Assembly (NCBI RefSeq): GCF_030152825.1
Contig: NZ_JASLIP010000028.1
Coordinates: 1-64,000 of the forward strand
Direction of reading: 5' to 3'
Source of the DNA: Corynebacterium sp.
GTDB taxonomy: Bacteria; Actinomycetota; Actinomycetes; Mycobacteriales; Mycobacteriaceae
DNA length: 64,000 nt
Under the pieces are notes generated by a model. That model did not search any database, was not told the DNA's origin, and saw nothing but the letters and a program-made list of their open reading frames with translations. The position numbers and the translations under genes are program-made. The first letter of the stretch is position 1. Each line of letters starts with the position of its first letter. This document shows positions 1 through 7,107 of this stretch, one piece after another.

Positions 1-1271
1 GTGACCGGGGACGGCGCCACCGGATTCGCAGACGCGTCCTCGATCCCACGGCCCTTCAGCCAGGAACGGTGCAGCTCTGCCTCGCCCTCGATGCAGCCGG
101 CCGCGGAGTTCGCCCACATCACCTGGCCCGCGGAATCCGGGGCCTTGGTGGATAGCTCCGCCAGCGCGCGCGAGTAGCGGTTCAGATAGAGGGCATCCTG
201 GGCGAGGTAGAAGTTGAAATCATCCTCCGCCAGCCGCCCGGAAGCCAGGCCACGAATGAACGGCAGCTCCATGATCTCCTGCCACACCTGGCCCGTCAGG
301 TCCCACAGGCGGCGGGTGTGCGGGCCCGCGGGTGCCAGGTGCGGGGTCGGGGCGGCGGCGTAGCCCTGACCTTCCGGCAGCTCGCCGCGCAGGTGCGGCC
401 AGATCTCGCTGCTGGCGGCCTGCTCCAGCCGGCGGGTACGGTGGCTGTGGTCGACCGGGCCGAAGCCGGTGCCGTCGCCGACCTGTAGCTTCTCGCCGTT
501 CTCGATCGCCTCGTGCAGCCAGCGGGTGGACCAGCGCACCGCGGTCCCGGCGTCCTCGCCGAGCCCCATGCGGGTGGCCAGCGCCGAGGAGAGGCTGCAG
601 CCAGTGCCGTGGGTATTACGCGTATCGATGCGGTAGGTCGACACGCGCTCGACCCGCCCGTCCGGGTGCACGACGGCGTTGTCCGCCCGCTCCCCGCTCA
701 AGTGGCCGCCCTTGACGATGACGATGGTGTCGTTCTCCCGCGCGAGCGGCTGCGCCTGGGCGACGGCGGCGTCGTAGTCGGTCGCGGCGTCATTCCCAGT
801 CAGGACGGCGAGCTCGGGGACGTTCGGGGTGATGACGTCCACGTCCGCGACCAGGCCGCGCACCGCGTCCTCCGCGTCCTCCTCCAGCAGGCGGTGCCCC
901 GAGCTGGAGACCATGACCGGGTCGAGGACAACGACGGGCGCGGGGTTGTCGCGCAGCGCCTCGCGGACGAGGGCGACGGTCGCGGCGTCGCCGAGCATGC
1001 CGATCTTGATGGCGTCGACGGTGACGTCCCCGAAGACGGAGTCGAACTGCTTGCGGACGAAGCCGTGGTCGATCTCCTCGATGGCCTGCACGCCCTGGGT
1101 GTTCTGGGAGACGAGGGCGGTGATGACGGACATGCCGTAGCCGCCGGCCGCCGCAATGGACTTCAGGTCCGCGGTCTGGCCCGCACCACCTGAGGGGTCG
1201 GTGCCCGCGATGGAGAGCACGCGCGGGATCGCGGGGGTTGGGTTGGTTTCGGGCAGATTCGAGTTGTGCAT
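1..1271 (-). CDS. thiD: ThiD-TenA fusion: hydroxymethylpyrimidine (phosphate) kinase with a TenA domain, 3' end outside window
   Basis: Residues 1 to about 265 form a ThiD kinase, which phosphorylates the thiamine precursor HMP and HMP-phosphate with ATP in the cytoplasm. Visible motifs are SIAGTDPSGGAG (19-30) and the GTGC anion hole near residue 222. After a linker, from about residue 318, comes a TenA/thiaminase-II-like domain (RLWDLTGQVWQEIM, later YLAQDALYLNRYSRALAELS), a family that salvages thiamine breakdown products. The fusion puts salvage and phosphorylation of the pyrimidine in one chain. ATG 1271 is chosen because an AAGGGA sequence lies 10 bases upstream, inside the 3' strand of the TPP riboswitch. 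The gene runs off the window at position 1, so the TenA active-site end is not seen. Confidence 0.9.
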   Translation of the reverse strand, partial: MHNSNLPETNPTPAIPRVLSIAGTDPSGGAGQTADLKSIAAAGGYGMSVITALVSQNTQGVQAIEEIDHGFVRKQFDSVFGDVTVDAIKIGMLGDAATVALVREALRDNPAPVVVLDPVMVSSSGHRLLEEDAEDAVRGLVADVDVITPNVPELAVLTGNDAATDYDAAVAQAQPLARENDTIVIVKGGHLSGERADNAVVHPDGRVERVSTYRIDTRNTHGTGCSLSSALATRMGLGEDAGTAVRWSTRWLHEAIENGEKLQVGDGTGFGPVDHSHRTRRLEQAASSEIWPHLRGELPEGQGYAAAPTPHLAPAGPHTRRLWDLTGQVWQEIMELPFIRGLASGRLAEDDFNFYLAQDALYLNRYSRALAELSTKAPDSAGQVMWANSAAGCIEGEAELHRSWLKGRGIEDASANPVAPSPV

Positions 1272-1281
1272 TGTGCAAGCA

Positions 1282-1404
1282 TCCCTTCGCTAGTACGAAC
1301 TAGATCAGGTTCTTAGGGTGTGTTCTCAGCGGCCTCGTGGCTGGTGGTGAGTATCTGCCACCTGCTCATTTGCGCGGATTGCGCGCGGTCGGGCCGCACC
1401 CCTT
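1282..1404 (-). promoter_or_regulatory. TPP riboswitch (THI box) controlling thiD-tenA
   Basis: Read on the minus strand, the conserved THI-box elements appear in order: GGGGTGC (about 1402-1396), GCTGAGA (about 1332-1326), ACACCC, then GAACCTGATCTAG and the closing GCGAAGGGA (1290-1282). The last element is also the only plausible ribosome binding site for the ATG at 1271. Binding of thiamine pyrophosphate should therefore hide it, which implies control at translation initiation. That mode is inferred from position. Confidence 0.92.
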
Positions 1405-1573
1405 GCGTTATTTTTGACCTGTGGCTCCACAGCCTAGCAACTGCCAGGCAGCGGTTGGGCTACGGCCAAGCCGGATTGCTCCTCCACCCCGGGCTGGCTC
1501 CCGCCTCCGCCCGCAACCGTGCCCCATCGCCACCGCAACGACAACCGCAACCGCTCCCCCCCCAGAAACGCCG

Positions 1574-1607
1574 AAACCCCGCTCGGCCGAAAGCCGATGC
1601 GGGGGTT
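1574..1607 (-). terminator. Hairpin terminator after rpsI
   Basis: AAACCCCGC and GCGGGGGTTT arms enclose a Glu-tRNA-unlike inner stem CGGCC/GGCCGA. It lies 25 bases beyond the rpsI stop. There is no clear U-run on the minus strand, so it may be a stem-only terminator. Confidence 0.6.
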
Positions 1608-1631
1608 TGGGGCAATAAAACCGGTGAAGGT

Positions 1632-2177
1632 TTAGCGCTTGGAGTACTGCGGGGCACGACGTGCACCGTGCAGACCTGCCTTCTTACGCTCGACAGCACG
1701 AGCGTCGCGGGTCAGGAAGCCAGCCTTCTTCAGCTGGGTGCGCTCCTCCGGGTTGTACTTGTTCAGGGCGCGGGCGATAGCCAGACGCATCGCACCAGCC
1801 TGGCCGGACGGGCCACCGCCGGTCAGGGTTGCCTGGATGTCGAACTGGTTCTCGCGCTCCAGCAGGACCAGCGGGTCCTTGATGAGCTGCTCGTGGAGCT
1901 TGTTCGGGAAGTAGTCCTCCAGTGCGCGGCCGTTGCAGGTGATCTGGCCGGAGCCCTCAACCATGCGGACGCGGACGATGGCGCGCTTACGGCGACCAAC
2001 GGTCTGGATCGGCCCCTCGTACAGCGGAGCAGCCGGTGCGACCTCTTCGGCCTCCTGGCCCTCAACGTTGAGGGAGTCACCGATGGATGCCACGAACTCC
2101 TCGTTGGCAGCGTCGGTGGAGGTGTACTGTGCGGCCTCGTTCTCGAAGGCCTCGGTGTTGTCGAAGTTCTCAGCCAT
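1632..2177 (-). CDS. rpsI: 30S ribosomal protein S9
   Basis: Protein of 181 residues. The C-terminal 130 residues are a typical S9, with QTVGRRKRAIVRVRM and the basic C-terminal tail ending APQYSKR that reaches into the P site of the small subunit. The first 50 residues are an acidic extension (many Asp, Glu and Asn), as seen in other actinobacterial S9 proteins. The ATG overlaps the rplM stop as TAATG, so the two are translationally coupled. The rplM-rpsI pair next to WXG100 genes is the conserved border of the ESX-4 locus in Mycobacteriales. Confidence 0.97.
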   Translation of the reverse strand: MAENFDNTEAFENEAAQYTSTDAANEEFVASIGDSLNVEGQEAEEVAPAAPLYEGPIQTVGRRKRAIVRVRMVEGSGQITCNGRALEDYFPNKLHEQLIKDPLVLLERENQFDIQATLTGGGPSGQAGAMRLAIARALNKYNPEERTQLKKAGFLTRDARAVERKKAGLHGARRAPQYSKR

Positions 2178-2620
2178 TACTGTGCCACCTGCTTGATCTC
2201 GTAGGTCTCTGGCTTCTGAGCAGCGTACGGGTGCTCGGAGCCGGCGAAGACGCGAAGCTTCTTAACGGAAGCGTTGGACAGCTTGTTCTGCGGCATCATG
2301 CCACGAACAGCCTCTTCGATGACGCGCTCTGGGTTCAGCTCCAGGGAACGGCCCAGGGTCATGGACTTCAGGCCACCTGGGTAGCCAGAGTGGCGGTAGC
2401 GCATCTCGCGGTCACGCTTGTTGGAGGAGATGTGAACCTTGTCGGCGTTGATGATGATGACGTTGTCGCCGCAGTCAACGTTCGGTGCGAAGGTCGGCTT
2501 GCCCTTGCCGCGCAGCAGGTCAGCTGCGGTGACGGCCAGGCGACCCAGCACCACGTCAGTGGCGTCGATGACGTACCACTTACGGGTAATGTCACCGCTC
2601 TTCGGGTGGAAAGTAGTCAC
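2177..2620 (-). CDS. rplM: 50S ribosomal protein L13
   Basis: Protein of 147 residues, the usual L13 length, with TRKWYVIDATDVVLGRLA near the N-terminus and VRGMMPQNKLS in the C-terminal half. L13 is an early assembly protein of the large subunit. I chose GTG 2620 because CAGGAG sits seven bases upstream and gives the family length; a longer upstream frame would add 21 unrelated residues. It is the first gene of the rplM-rpsI operon. Confidence 0.97.
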   Translation of the reverse strand: MTTFHPKSGDITRKWYVIDATDVVLGRLAVTAADLLRGKGKPTFAPNVDCGDNVIIINADKVHISSNKRDREMRYRHSGYPGGLKSMTLGRSLELNPERVIEEAVRGMMPQNKLSNASVKKLRVFAGSEHPYAAQKPETYEIKQVAQ

Positions 2621-3067
2621 GTTGGACTCCTGTAGGTCGAATCGGAACTGCCAGCCAGAGCTGCGCTCGAGCGGGGAAGGCACTGCTCAGGGGCAGTTTC
2701 TTCCGCTGCTCAAGGATCCTCGGCGGCCGGTGGAGACCCGAGGACACGTTATGCAACCTTTAACACCCTAGCTATCCGCAGCTCATCCGCCAAATTTTAG
2801 GACGTCGCTACGCCCGCCTCCTGGCTCGCCGGCGGAGCGCTTCATGACCACGCACGGTGCGATTCGTGGGGACACTGGGCACGGCGACGTCTTCCTCTTG
2901 AACGACCCTTGCCCGGGAAACGGTGGCGTCCTACCCCTTGCCCACGCGCTCTTCACTGCACCCCACGCACGGCAACACCCCGCGGGGAGTTCCCCACGGG
3001 GTGTTGCGTTCGACCGTTCAGGCTCTCAAGCTATTCGGTCCGTTCAGGTGATTGGACCTCTAGTCCG
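2621..3067. other. Gene-free stretch between rplM and the WXG100 pair
   Basis: It holds the 5' leader and promoter of rplM-rpsI on the minus strand and the terminator of the esx pair (2973-3006). The open frames here have no protein-like composition. I see no other feature. Confidence 0.6.
2973..3006 (-). terminator. Terminator after the WXG100 gene pair
   Basis: Perfect nine-base arms CAACACCCC (2973-2981) and GGGGTGTTG (2998-3006) with an inner CGGGGA/TCCCCA pairing. It lies about 60 bases beyond the stop of the second esx gene and separates it from rplM. Confidence 0.75.
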
Positions 3068-3349
3068 CTACGCCCAGCTGCGGGCCGCCGAGGTGTTGAT
3101 CTGGCTCATGCGATCGTTGGCCTGGCGAACCGTGACGCTGATCTGGCCGAGCACCTCGTTGAGCTCAGCGGCCGCGCGATCCCAGCGCAGCTGCGCCTGC
3201 TGGTAGGCCTCCGAGGACTCGCCTTCCCAGTCCGCGACGAGCGGCTGCAGCTGCTGTTTGAGGTCCTCCAGATTGCCGTTGATCCGCCCCCGGGTCTGGT
3301 TAATATCGTCGGCTGTCTGCGCGATCATGCCAAAGTTGTACTTGATCAT
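3068..3349 (-). CDS. esxT: WXG100 family ESX-4 substrate (EsxA/EsxT-like)
   Basis: Protein of 93 residues with the WXG motif as WEG near residue 41, between two predicted helices, the standard helix-turn-helix hairpin of secreted ESX substrates. It starts MIKYNFG, as EsxA-like partners often do, and has no signal peptide. It is second in the pair, 72 bases after its partner, matching the position of esxT next to rplM in Mycobacterium. The start has a strong AGGGGGGA site. It should form a heterodimer with the upstream WXG100 protein for export through EccC. The symbol is by position and family, not by alignment. Confidence 0.9.
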   Translation of the reverse strand: MIKYNFGMIAQTADDINQTRGRINGNLEDLKQQLQPLVADWEGESSEAYQQAQLRWDRAAAELNEVLGQISVTVRQANDRMSQINTSAARSWA

Positions 3350-3421
3350 TGTGTTTCAATCCCCCCTGGATTTTCTGTGTGCCGCGCGGCCCCTGTTGTG
3401 GCGGCCGCATCAAGCGCTGGT

Positions 3422-3706
3422 TTAGCGGAATGCCTGCATGTTCTCGAGCTCGGTGTCGTCGAAGGAGCGCGCGTTGGCCCGGATGTTCTCAGAGATGCTG
3501 TTCAGCGCTTCGCTGAGCTCCCGGGCGCTGGTGTTCCAGCGCTCCATCAGGTTCTGGAATGCTCCCTGCGCCTGGCCGCGCCACACGCCGGAGGTCTCCG
3601 CGACGATGCCCTGCAGTCGGGACAGCTCCCCCTGGATGCTTGCGTTGACCTGGTCAACGTTGCTGGCCGCCCCGGTCATCGTTGCGACATCTGTCCTAAA
3701 ACTCAT
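3422..3706 (-). CDS. esxU: WXG100 family ESX-4 substrate (EsxB/EsxU-like)
   Basis: Protein of 94 residues with the WXG motif as WRG near residue 42. First gene of the pair, the usual EsxB (CFP-10) place. Its C-terminus contains SFDDTELENMQAFR; FDDTE resembles the YxxxD/E export signal with Phe for Tyr and Glu as the acidic residue, which would make this the partner that carries the secretion signal. A GGGGAGGGA ribosome site precedes ATG 3706, and TAATAC-like -10 sequences lie about 45 bases upstream. The partner role is inferred. Confidence 0.9.
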   Translation of the reverse strand: MSFRTDVATMTGAASNVDQVNASIQGELSRLQGIVAETSGVWRGQAQGAFQNLMERWNTSARELSEALNSISENIRANARSFDDTELENMQAFR

Positions 3707-3835
3707 GTTCCCTCCCCATGTTTTCGCGAACCGGTTATCGGTCCGTCAGAAGTATTAGACAACTAACGGGCCCAGAAGGTTCCCGGTTTCCCAAAATTCC
3801 TTCAAACTCAGCGCTTCCCCGTGCCCCCCTCCGCG

Positions 3836-3891
3836 TTTTGCAGAGTTTGATGTCGCTTTTGGCCCGATTTCCGACATCAAACTCTGCAAAA
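3836..3891. repeat. Long perfect inverted repeat (stem 20, loop 16)
   Basis: Arms TTTTGCAGAGTTTGATGTCG (3836-3855) and its exact complement (3872-3891) flank a 16-base spacer. The A/T-rich outer ends mean either strand would give a hairpin followed by a U-run, so it may end transcription in both directions. It could also be a dispersed intergenic element. It is more A/T-rich than the genes around it. Confidence 0.85.
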
Positions 3892-3897
3892 CACAAA

Positions 3898-4014
3898 GGT
3901 GGGGTGCGAAACGTGCCGGGTGGGGTGGAAAACTTACGGATGGCGCGCGAAACACAGCGGGTGCGGGCCGAACGCAAGGGGTGGCGCAACGTATACGGGG
4001 GTTGAATGCACAGC
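3898..4014. repeat. Degenerate tandem repeat, about 20 bases per unit
   Basis: By eye, units start at 3898, 3918, 3939, 3959, 3979 and 3997 and share the pattern GGGTGSGG-GCGAAAC, followed by four to six variable bases. The first four are the clearest. It begins seven bases after the inverted repeat, so both may belong to one repeated element. Confidence 0.5.
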
Positions 4015-4113
4015 GCGGGCACAGGGAGCGCTCGACCGACACGGGGCGGGATGGCCCGCAACTCCCCGTACCTGTCGCTGGTCTTTTCAGGACGTCCGGC
4101 TAAACTGCAGTTC

Positions 4114-4836
4114 ATGACGCCTTCCCCACCCCTGGATGCGCCACCGGCAGCCCCCGCCACACCCCTGCGAACGGGCATCGCCGAGTTCCTCGTAGACCGC
4201 CCTTCCGGCGCGGACGAGGACGTCCACATGTGCACCGCGATCGTGGACCACGTGATCCGTGCTTATTCCGCCCCTGGCGACCTGGTTTTTGACCCCTTCG
4301 CGGGTTTCGGGACCACGCTTGCCCGTGCCGTGCGACTCGGCCGGCGGGCCGGGGGCATCGAGCTGCTGCCGGAACGGGTCGCTCAGATTCGCGTGGCGGC
4401 ACCGGGGGCGAGCGTGGTCGCTGGGGACGCGCGCCGGATCCTGCCGATGTTGGCGTCGTCGTCGGAAAGAACGGACGAAGACGAGCCGCAACCTGCGGTG
4501 GACCTGGTGCTCACGTCCCCGCCATACATGGCCGCGACGGAGGACGAGGCCGATCCGCTGGAGGCTTATGAGTGCGGCGGCGGGGACTATCGGCGTTACC
4601 TCACGGAGCTGGGCGGGGTGGCGGCCGAGTGCGCGCGGCTAGTGGTCCCCGGTGGGCACGTGGTGTGGAATGTGGGCGATATTCAGCCTGCCGGAGTGCT
4701 GACCCCGCTGATCGCAGACTGCGCCGGGTTGCTGGCCGAGCACCTGGAGCAGGTCGCCGTGGTGGAGATCGAGTGGGATGAATATCCGCACGACATCGTC
4801 CGCGACGCGCTGCTCGTCTTCCGGCGCAGGGCGTAG
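4114..4836 (+). CDS. DNA-methyltransferase-like protein (N4-cytosine/N6-adenine type motifs)
   Basis: Protein of 240 residues with the SAM-binding motif DPFAGFGTT (60-68) followed by the catalytic motif TSPPY (134-138). SPPY is typical of N4-cytosine methyltransferases and is also found in some N6-adenine and related enzymes. Motif I before motif IV, and no obvious target-recognition domain, make this a short solitary enzyme; no restriction gene is adjacent. ATG 4114 has no ribosome site but lies eight bases after TAAACT (4101-4106), so the mRNA is probably leaderless. It faces opposite to its neighbours inside the ESX-4 locus, which suggests insertion. An RNA substrate is not excluded. Confidence 0.75.
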   Translation: MTPSPPLDAPPAAPATPLRTGIAEFLVDRPSGADEDVHMCTAIVDHVIRAYSAPGDLVFDPFAGFGTTLARAVRLGRRAGGIELLPERVAQIRVAAPGASVVAGDARRILPMLASSSERTDEDEPQPAVDLVLTSPPYMAATEDEADPLEAYECGGGDYRRYLTELGGVAAECARLVVPGGHVVWNVGDIQPAGVLTPLIADCAGLLAEHLEQVAVVEIEWDEYPHDIVRDALLVFRRRA

Positions 4837-4955
4837 CTGGGCGCCGGGGGGCTGGCTGGAGGGACGGAGCTGGGATCACCGGGCGGGCTGGGCTGCGTGG
4901 CCGAACCCGTGTTGGTGGTCCCCCAGCTTCTAGCGCCCACGCTGTCGAGGTCGGT

Positions 4956-5462
4956 CTACTGGGCCGACGAAAAGCGGAAGAACTGGTCCGTGCTCGGCAC
5001 CCGGAGACCGGCTTCGGCCGCGGTGAGCTGGCGAAGTTCCGGCGGGCTGAGCTCGTCGAGTGCACGGATGTAGTCCGGGACGATGGCCCGGGGAAGGCGC
5101 AGCCCCATCGTCAGGTGCGGGATCCAGCGCGGGCCGCGCCCCTCCGGGTTGGCGGTGCTGATCGCGCGCGCCGCGGTTTCGAGCTCGTCGCTGGCTTCCA
5201 GCAGCCACGCGACGGTCTGCTTGCGCCGGGTGCCGAACACGACCGTGCCCATCCGCTGAAGGGTGGCGGGCATGAGGGGCGCGAGGAGTTCTTCGGCCAG
5301 GTCCACGACGGGCTGTTCCATGCGCGGGGCGAAGGTGATGGTGATGTGCGGGGTTTGGTGCTGGGTGGGAAAGCCCCGCTGTTCGAGCGCGGCGAAGATC
5401 TCCCGGACCTGCGCTTCTTGTTCTTCCGCGAGGTGCAGCAGGATGTTTTCCGGGGACGTCAC
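4956..5462 (-). CDS. 2H phosphoesterase superfamily protein (2'-5' RNA ligase-like)
   Basis: Protein of 168 residues with the two catalytic HxT motifs of the 2H superfamily: HIT at 39-41 (within TPHITITF) and HLT at 116-118 (within IPHLTMG). Such enzymes act on 2'-5' or cyclic phosphodiester ends of RNA or nucleotides; the exact substrate cannot be told from the sequence. GTG 5462 is chosen because GGAGGTG lies seven bases before it and it gives the family length; the longer frame adds an unlikely Cys/Trp-rich start. It sits between the ESX-4 genes and the methyltransferase, with no evident link to secretion. Confidence 0.8.
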   Translation of the reverse strand: MTSPENILLHLAEEQEAQVREIFAALEQRGFPTQHQTPHITITFAPRMEQPVVDLAEELLAPLMPATLQRMGTVVFGTRRKQTVAWLLEASDELETAARAISTANPEGRGPRWIPHLTMGLRLPRAIVPDYIRALDELSPPELRQLTAAEAGLRVPSTDQFFRFSSAQ

Positions 5463-5679
5463 CGCGTTCACCTCCGCTCTTCCCAGCCGTTCCTGTGGCG
5501 CTGTAACTGCGCACCACTTCTGCCTGCACCCTACCGAAGCCACTGCGCGCCCCGAAGCGGCCCGCGCGTGGCGTCGGCCCGGCGCCGACTCGGCTATGGC
5601 ATCGTTCCGGCGTGGCGAATTGGTCGAGGCGGATTGGGCGCGAGCACCTCACCCCGGCATGGCGCCGGCACCACAGCAC

Positions 5680-7107
5680 CTACTTCTCCGGCCGGGCCGA
5701 GTCCACCACCTGCTCACACACCCGGGAACGCACCGGGTTGGGCTCCCGGTATTGGCAGCCGATAGACACCTGGTGGCCATCCACGAGCCGGACGTACCAG
5801 AGCGTTTCGGAGTCCGGGTACTTCTCCCGGTAGCTGACCGGGGATTCGCTGGCGACCTTCGTGCCCGGCGCGTCCCGCAGTGCCTTGAGCACGGCTATAT
5901 CCAATTCCGCCTGACTCTTCAGCGGAGCGGGTTTTGCGGCCAGCAGCACGCGCATGCCGGCGTCCTTCTCAGACTGGTAGGTCTCCCGCTGCGGGGTGGC
6001 TTCGGCGAGGTTCCACCCCTTCGGCCAGTCCGCCGTCACGGGGACGTCAGCACGGTCGGCGGCGCGGTGGTCTGCATCTTTGCCGTTGATCTTCGGTTCC
6101 TGCATGCCCGGCCTGTTCGGCGGCGGGGTGAATGGTGGCGGGGTCTCTGGCTGGCGGTTGCGATCCGCGTCCTCCTTCCCGGGGCCTTCCCCGTCTCCGC
6201 TCTCCCCAGCACCGGGCCCGACCTGCCCGGCAGCACCGTCACCATCCTCGGCGTTCGCAACTGCCTGGGTGTCTTCCCCGGCACCACCTGCAGCGTCGAG
6301 CGCGAGCCCGGCTGCCATTGCTCCGGCAACGATGATGATCGCGACAAAGGCCGCAGCCACCGGGCTGGCTCCCAGCGGGAGCTTCCGCGGCGCCACAGCA
6401 CCCGCTCCCCCACTGTTCACCGCAGACCGTGCTGGCTCGGCCTTGTCCCGTGAGCCCGAAAGATCCCCCGATAGAACCCGGTTGGGTCTCGTCCGGGCCT
6501 CCTCCACAGAAGGCACACCCGGCGCGGAAGCACCCTGCCCAGCACCTGCCGTATGCGTGAGGTTCCCGGCATCCACTCCACCTCGGGCGCTGCCCCTGGC
6601 CCCGGCACCAGCACTCACCGGCCCCTCCGGGCTCAGGGCCAGCAGCTCCTGTTGTGCGACCGCGAGGCTGCTGGCTAGCGTCATCGCGTACTGGGTGTCT
6701 ACCACCCGCGCTCGGAACCCAGCGGCGCGCAGGTAGGTGGCGATCGGGGCAGCCTGCCCACCAGTGACCAGCACGTCCGGCTCGGATTCGCCTACTCCGT
6801 AGGGAAAGTGGTCCCGCGGGATTCCGGAGTCCAAGCCCGCGGCGTGTGGGCTGTTCATCCGCTGCTGCATCACCTGGGTAACCAGTTCGGCGAGGTCATC
6901 CAGCTCCTGCAGGTCAATCCCGCTGCCGCGGAACGCAAGTGTGCTGGCCGTGTCGGGCCCGGTGATGGGAGGCATCGTGAGGCTGAACCCGGTCAGCAGG
7001 TCCGTGACCTGATCACCGTGGACCAGCAGTCCTGACTCGTAGCGGGCCACAGCCTCCGCGAGCAGCCCCATCGCGGGAATCGGGGGTTTGGTTGCGCTCG
7101 GATTCAT
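5680..7107 (-). CDS. Type VII secretion-associated protein (Rv3446c family)
   Basis: Protein of 475 residues. Residues 1-160 are cytoplasmic and include DVLVTGGQAAP (111-121), which recalls the Hsp70/actin-like fold reported for this family. A Gly/Ala-rich stretch leads to one membrane span at 249-271, then an acidic and proline-rich linker and an extracytoplasmic C-terminal domain ending with two cysteines (SIGCQY and RVCEQV) that could form a disulfide. The order with eccC matches Rv3446c-eccC4 of the mycobacterial ESX-4 locus. The ATG overlaps the eccC stop as ATGA, so the two are coupled. Its precise function in ESX-4 is unknown. Confidence 0.82.
   Translation of the reverse strand: MNPSATKPPIPAMGLLAEAVARYESGLLVHGDQVTDLLTGFSLTMPPITGPDTASTLAFRGSGIDLQELDDLAELVTQVMQQRMNSPHAAGLDSGIPRDHFPYGVGESEPDVLVTGGQAAPIATYLRAAGFRARVVDTQYAMTLASSLAVAQQELLALSPEGPVSAGAGARGSARGGVDAGNLTHTAGAGQGASAPGVPSVEEARTRPNRVLSGDLSGSRDKAEPARSAVNSGGAGAVAPRKLPLGASPVAAAFVAIIIVAGAMAAGLALDAAGGAGEDTQAVANAEDGDGAAGQVGPGAGESGDGEGPGKEDADRNRQPETPPPFTPPPNRPGMQEPKINGKDADHRAADRADVPVTADWPKGWNLAEATPQRETYQSEKDAGMRVLLAAKPAPLKSQAELDIAVLKALRDAPGTKVASESPVSYREKYPDSETLWYVRLVDGHQVSIGCQYREPNPVRSRVCEQVVDSARPEK

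Larger units (their letters stand above)
3707..4113. other. Gene-free stretch between esxU and the methyltransferase
   Basis: It carries the esx promoter on the minus strand, a 20-base perfect inverted repeat (3836-3891), a run of degenerate 20-base tandem units (3898-4014) and a TAAACT -10 box just before 4114. Open frames here follow the repeats and do not look like genes. Confidence 0.7.

Noticed and set aside
3735..4235. Open frames across the repeats upstream of the methyltransferase
   Set aside because: Their sequence follows the inverted and tandem repeats, and none has a ribosome site or known motifs.
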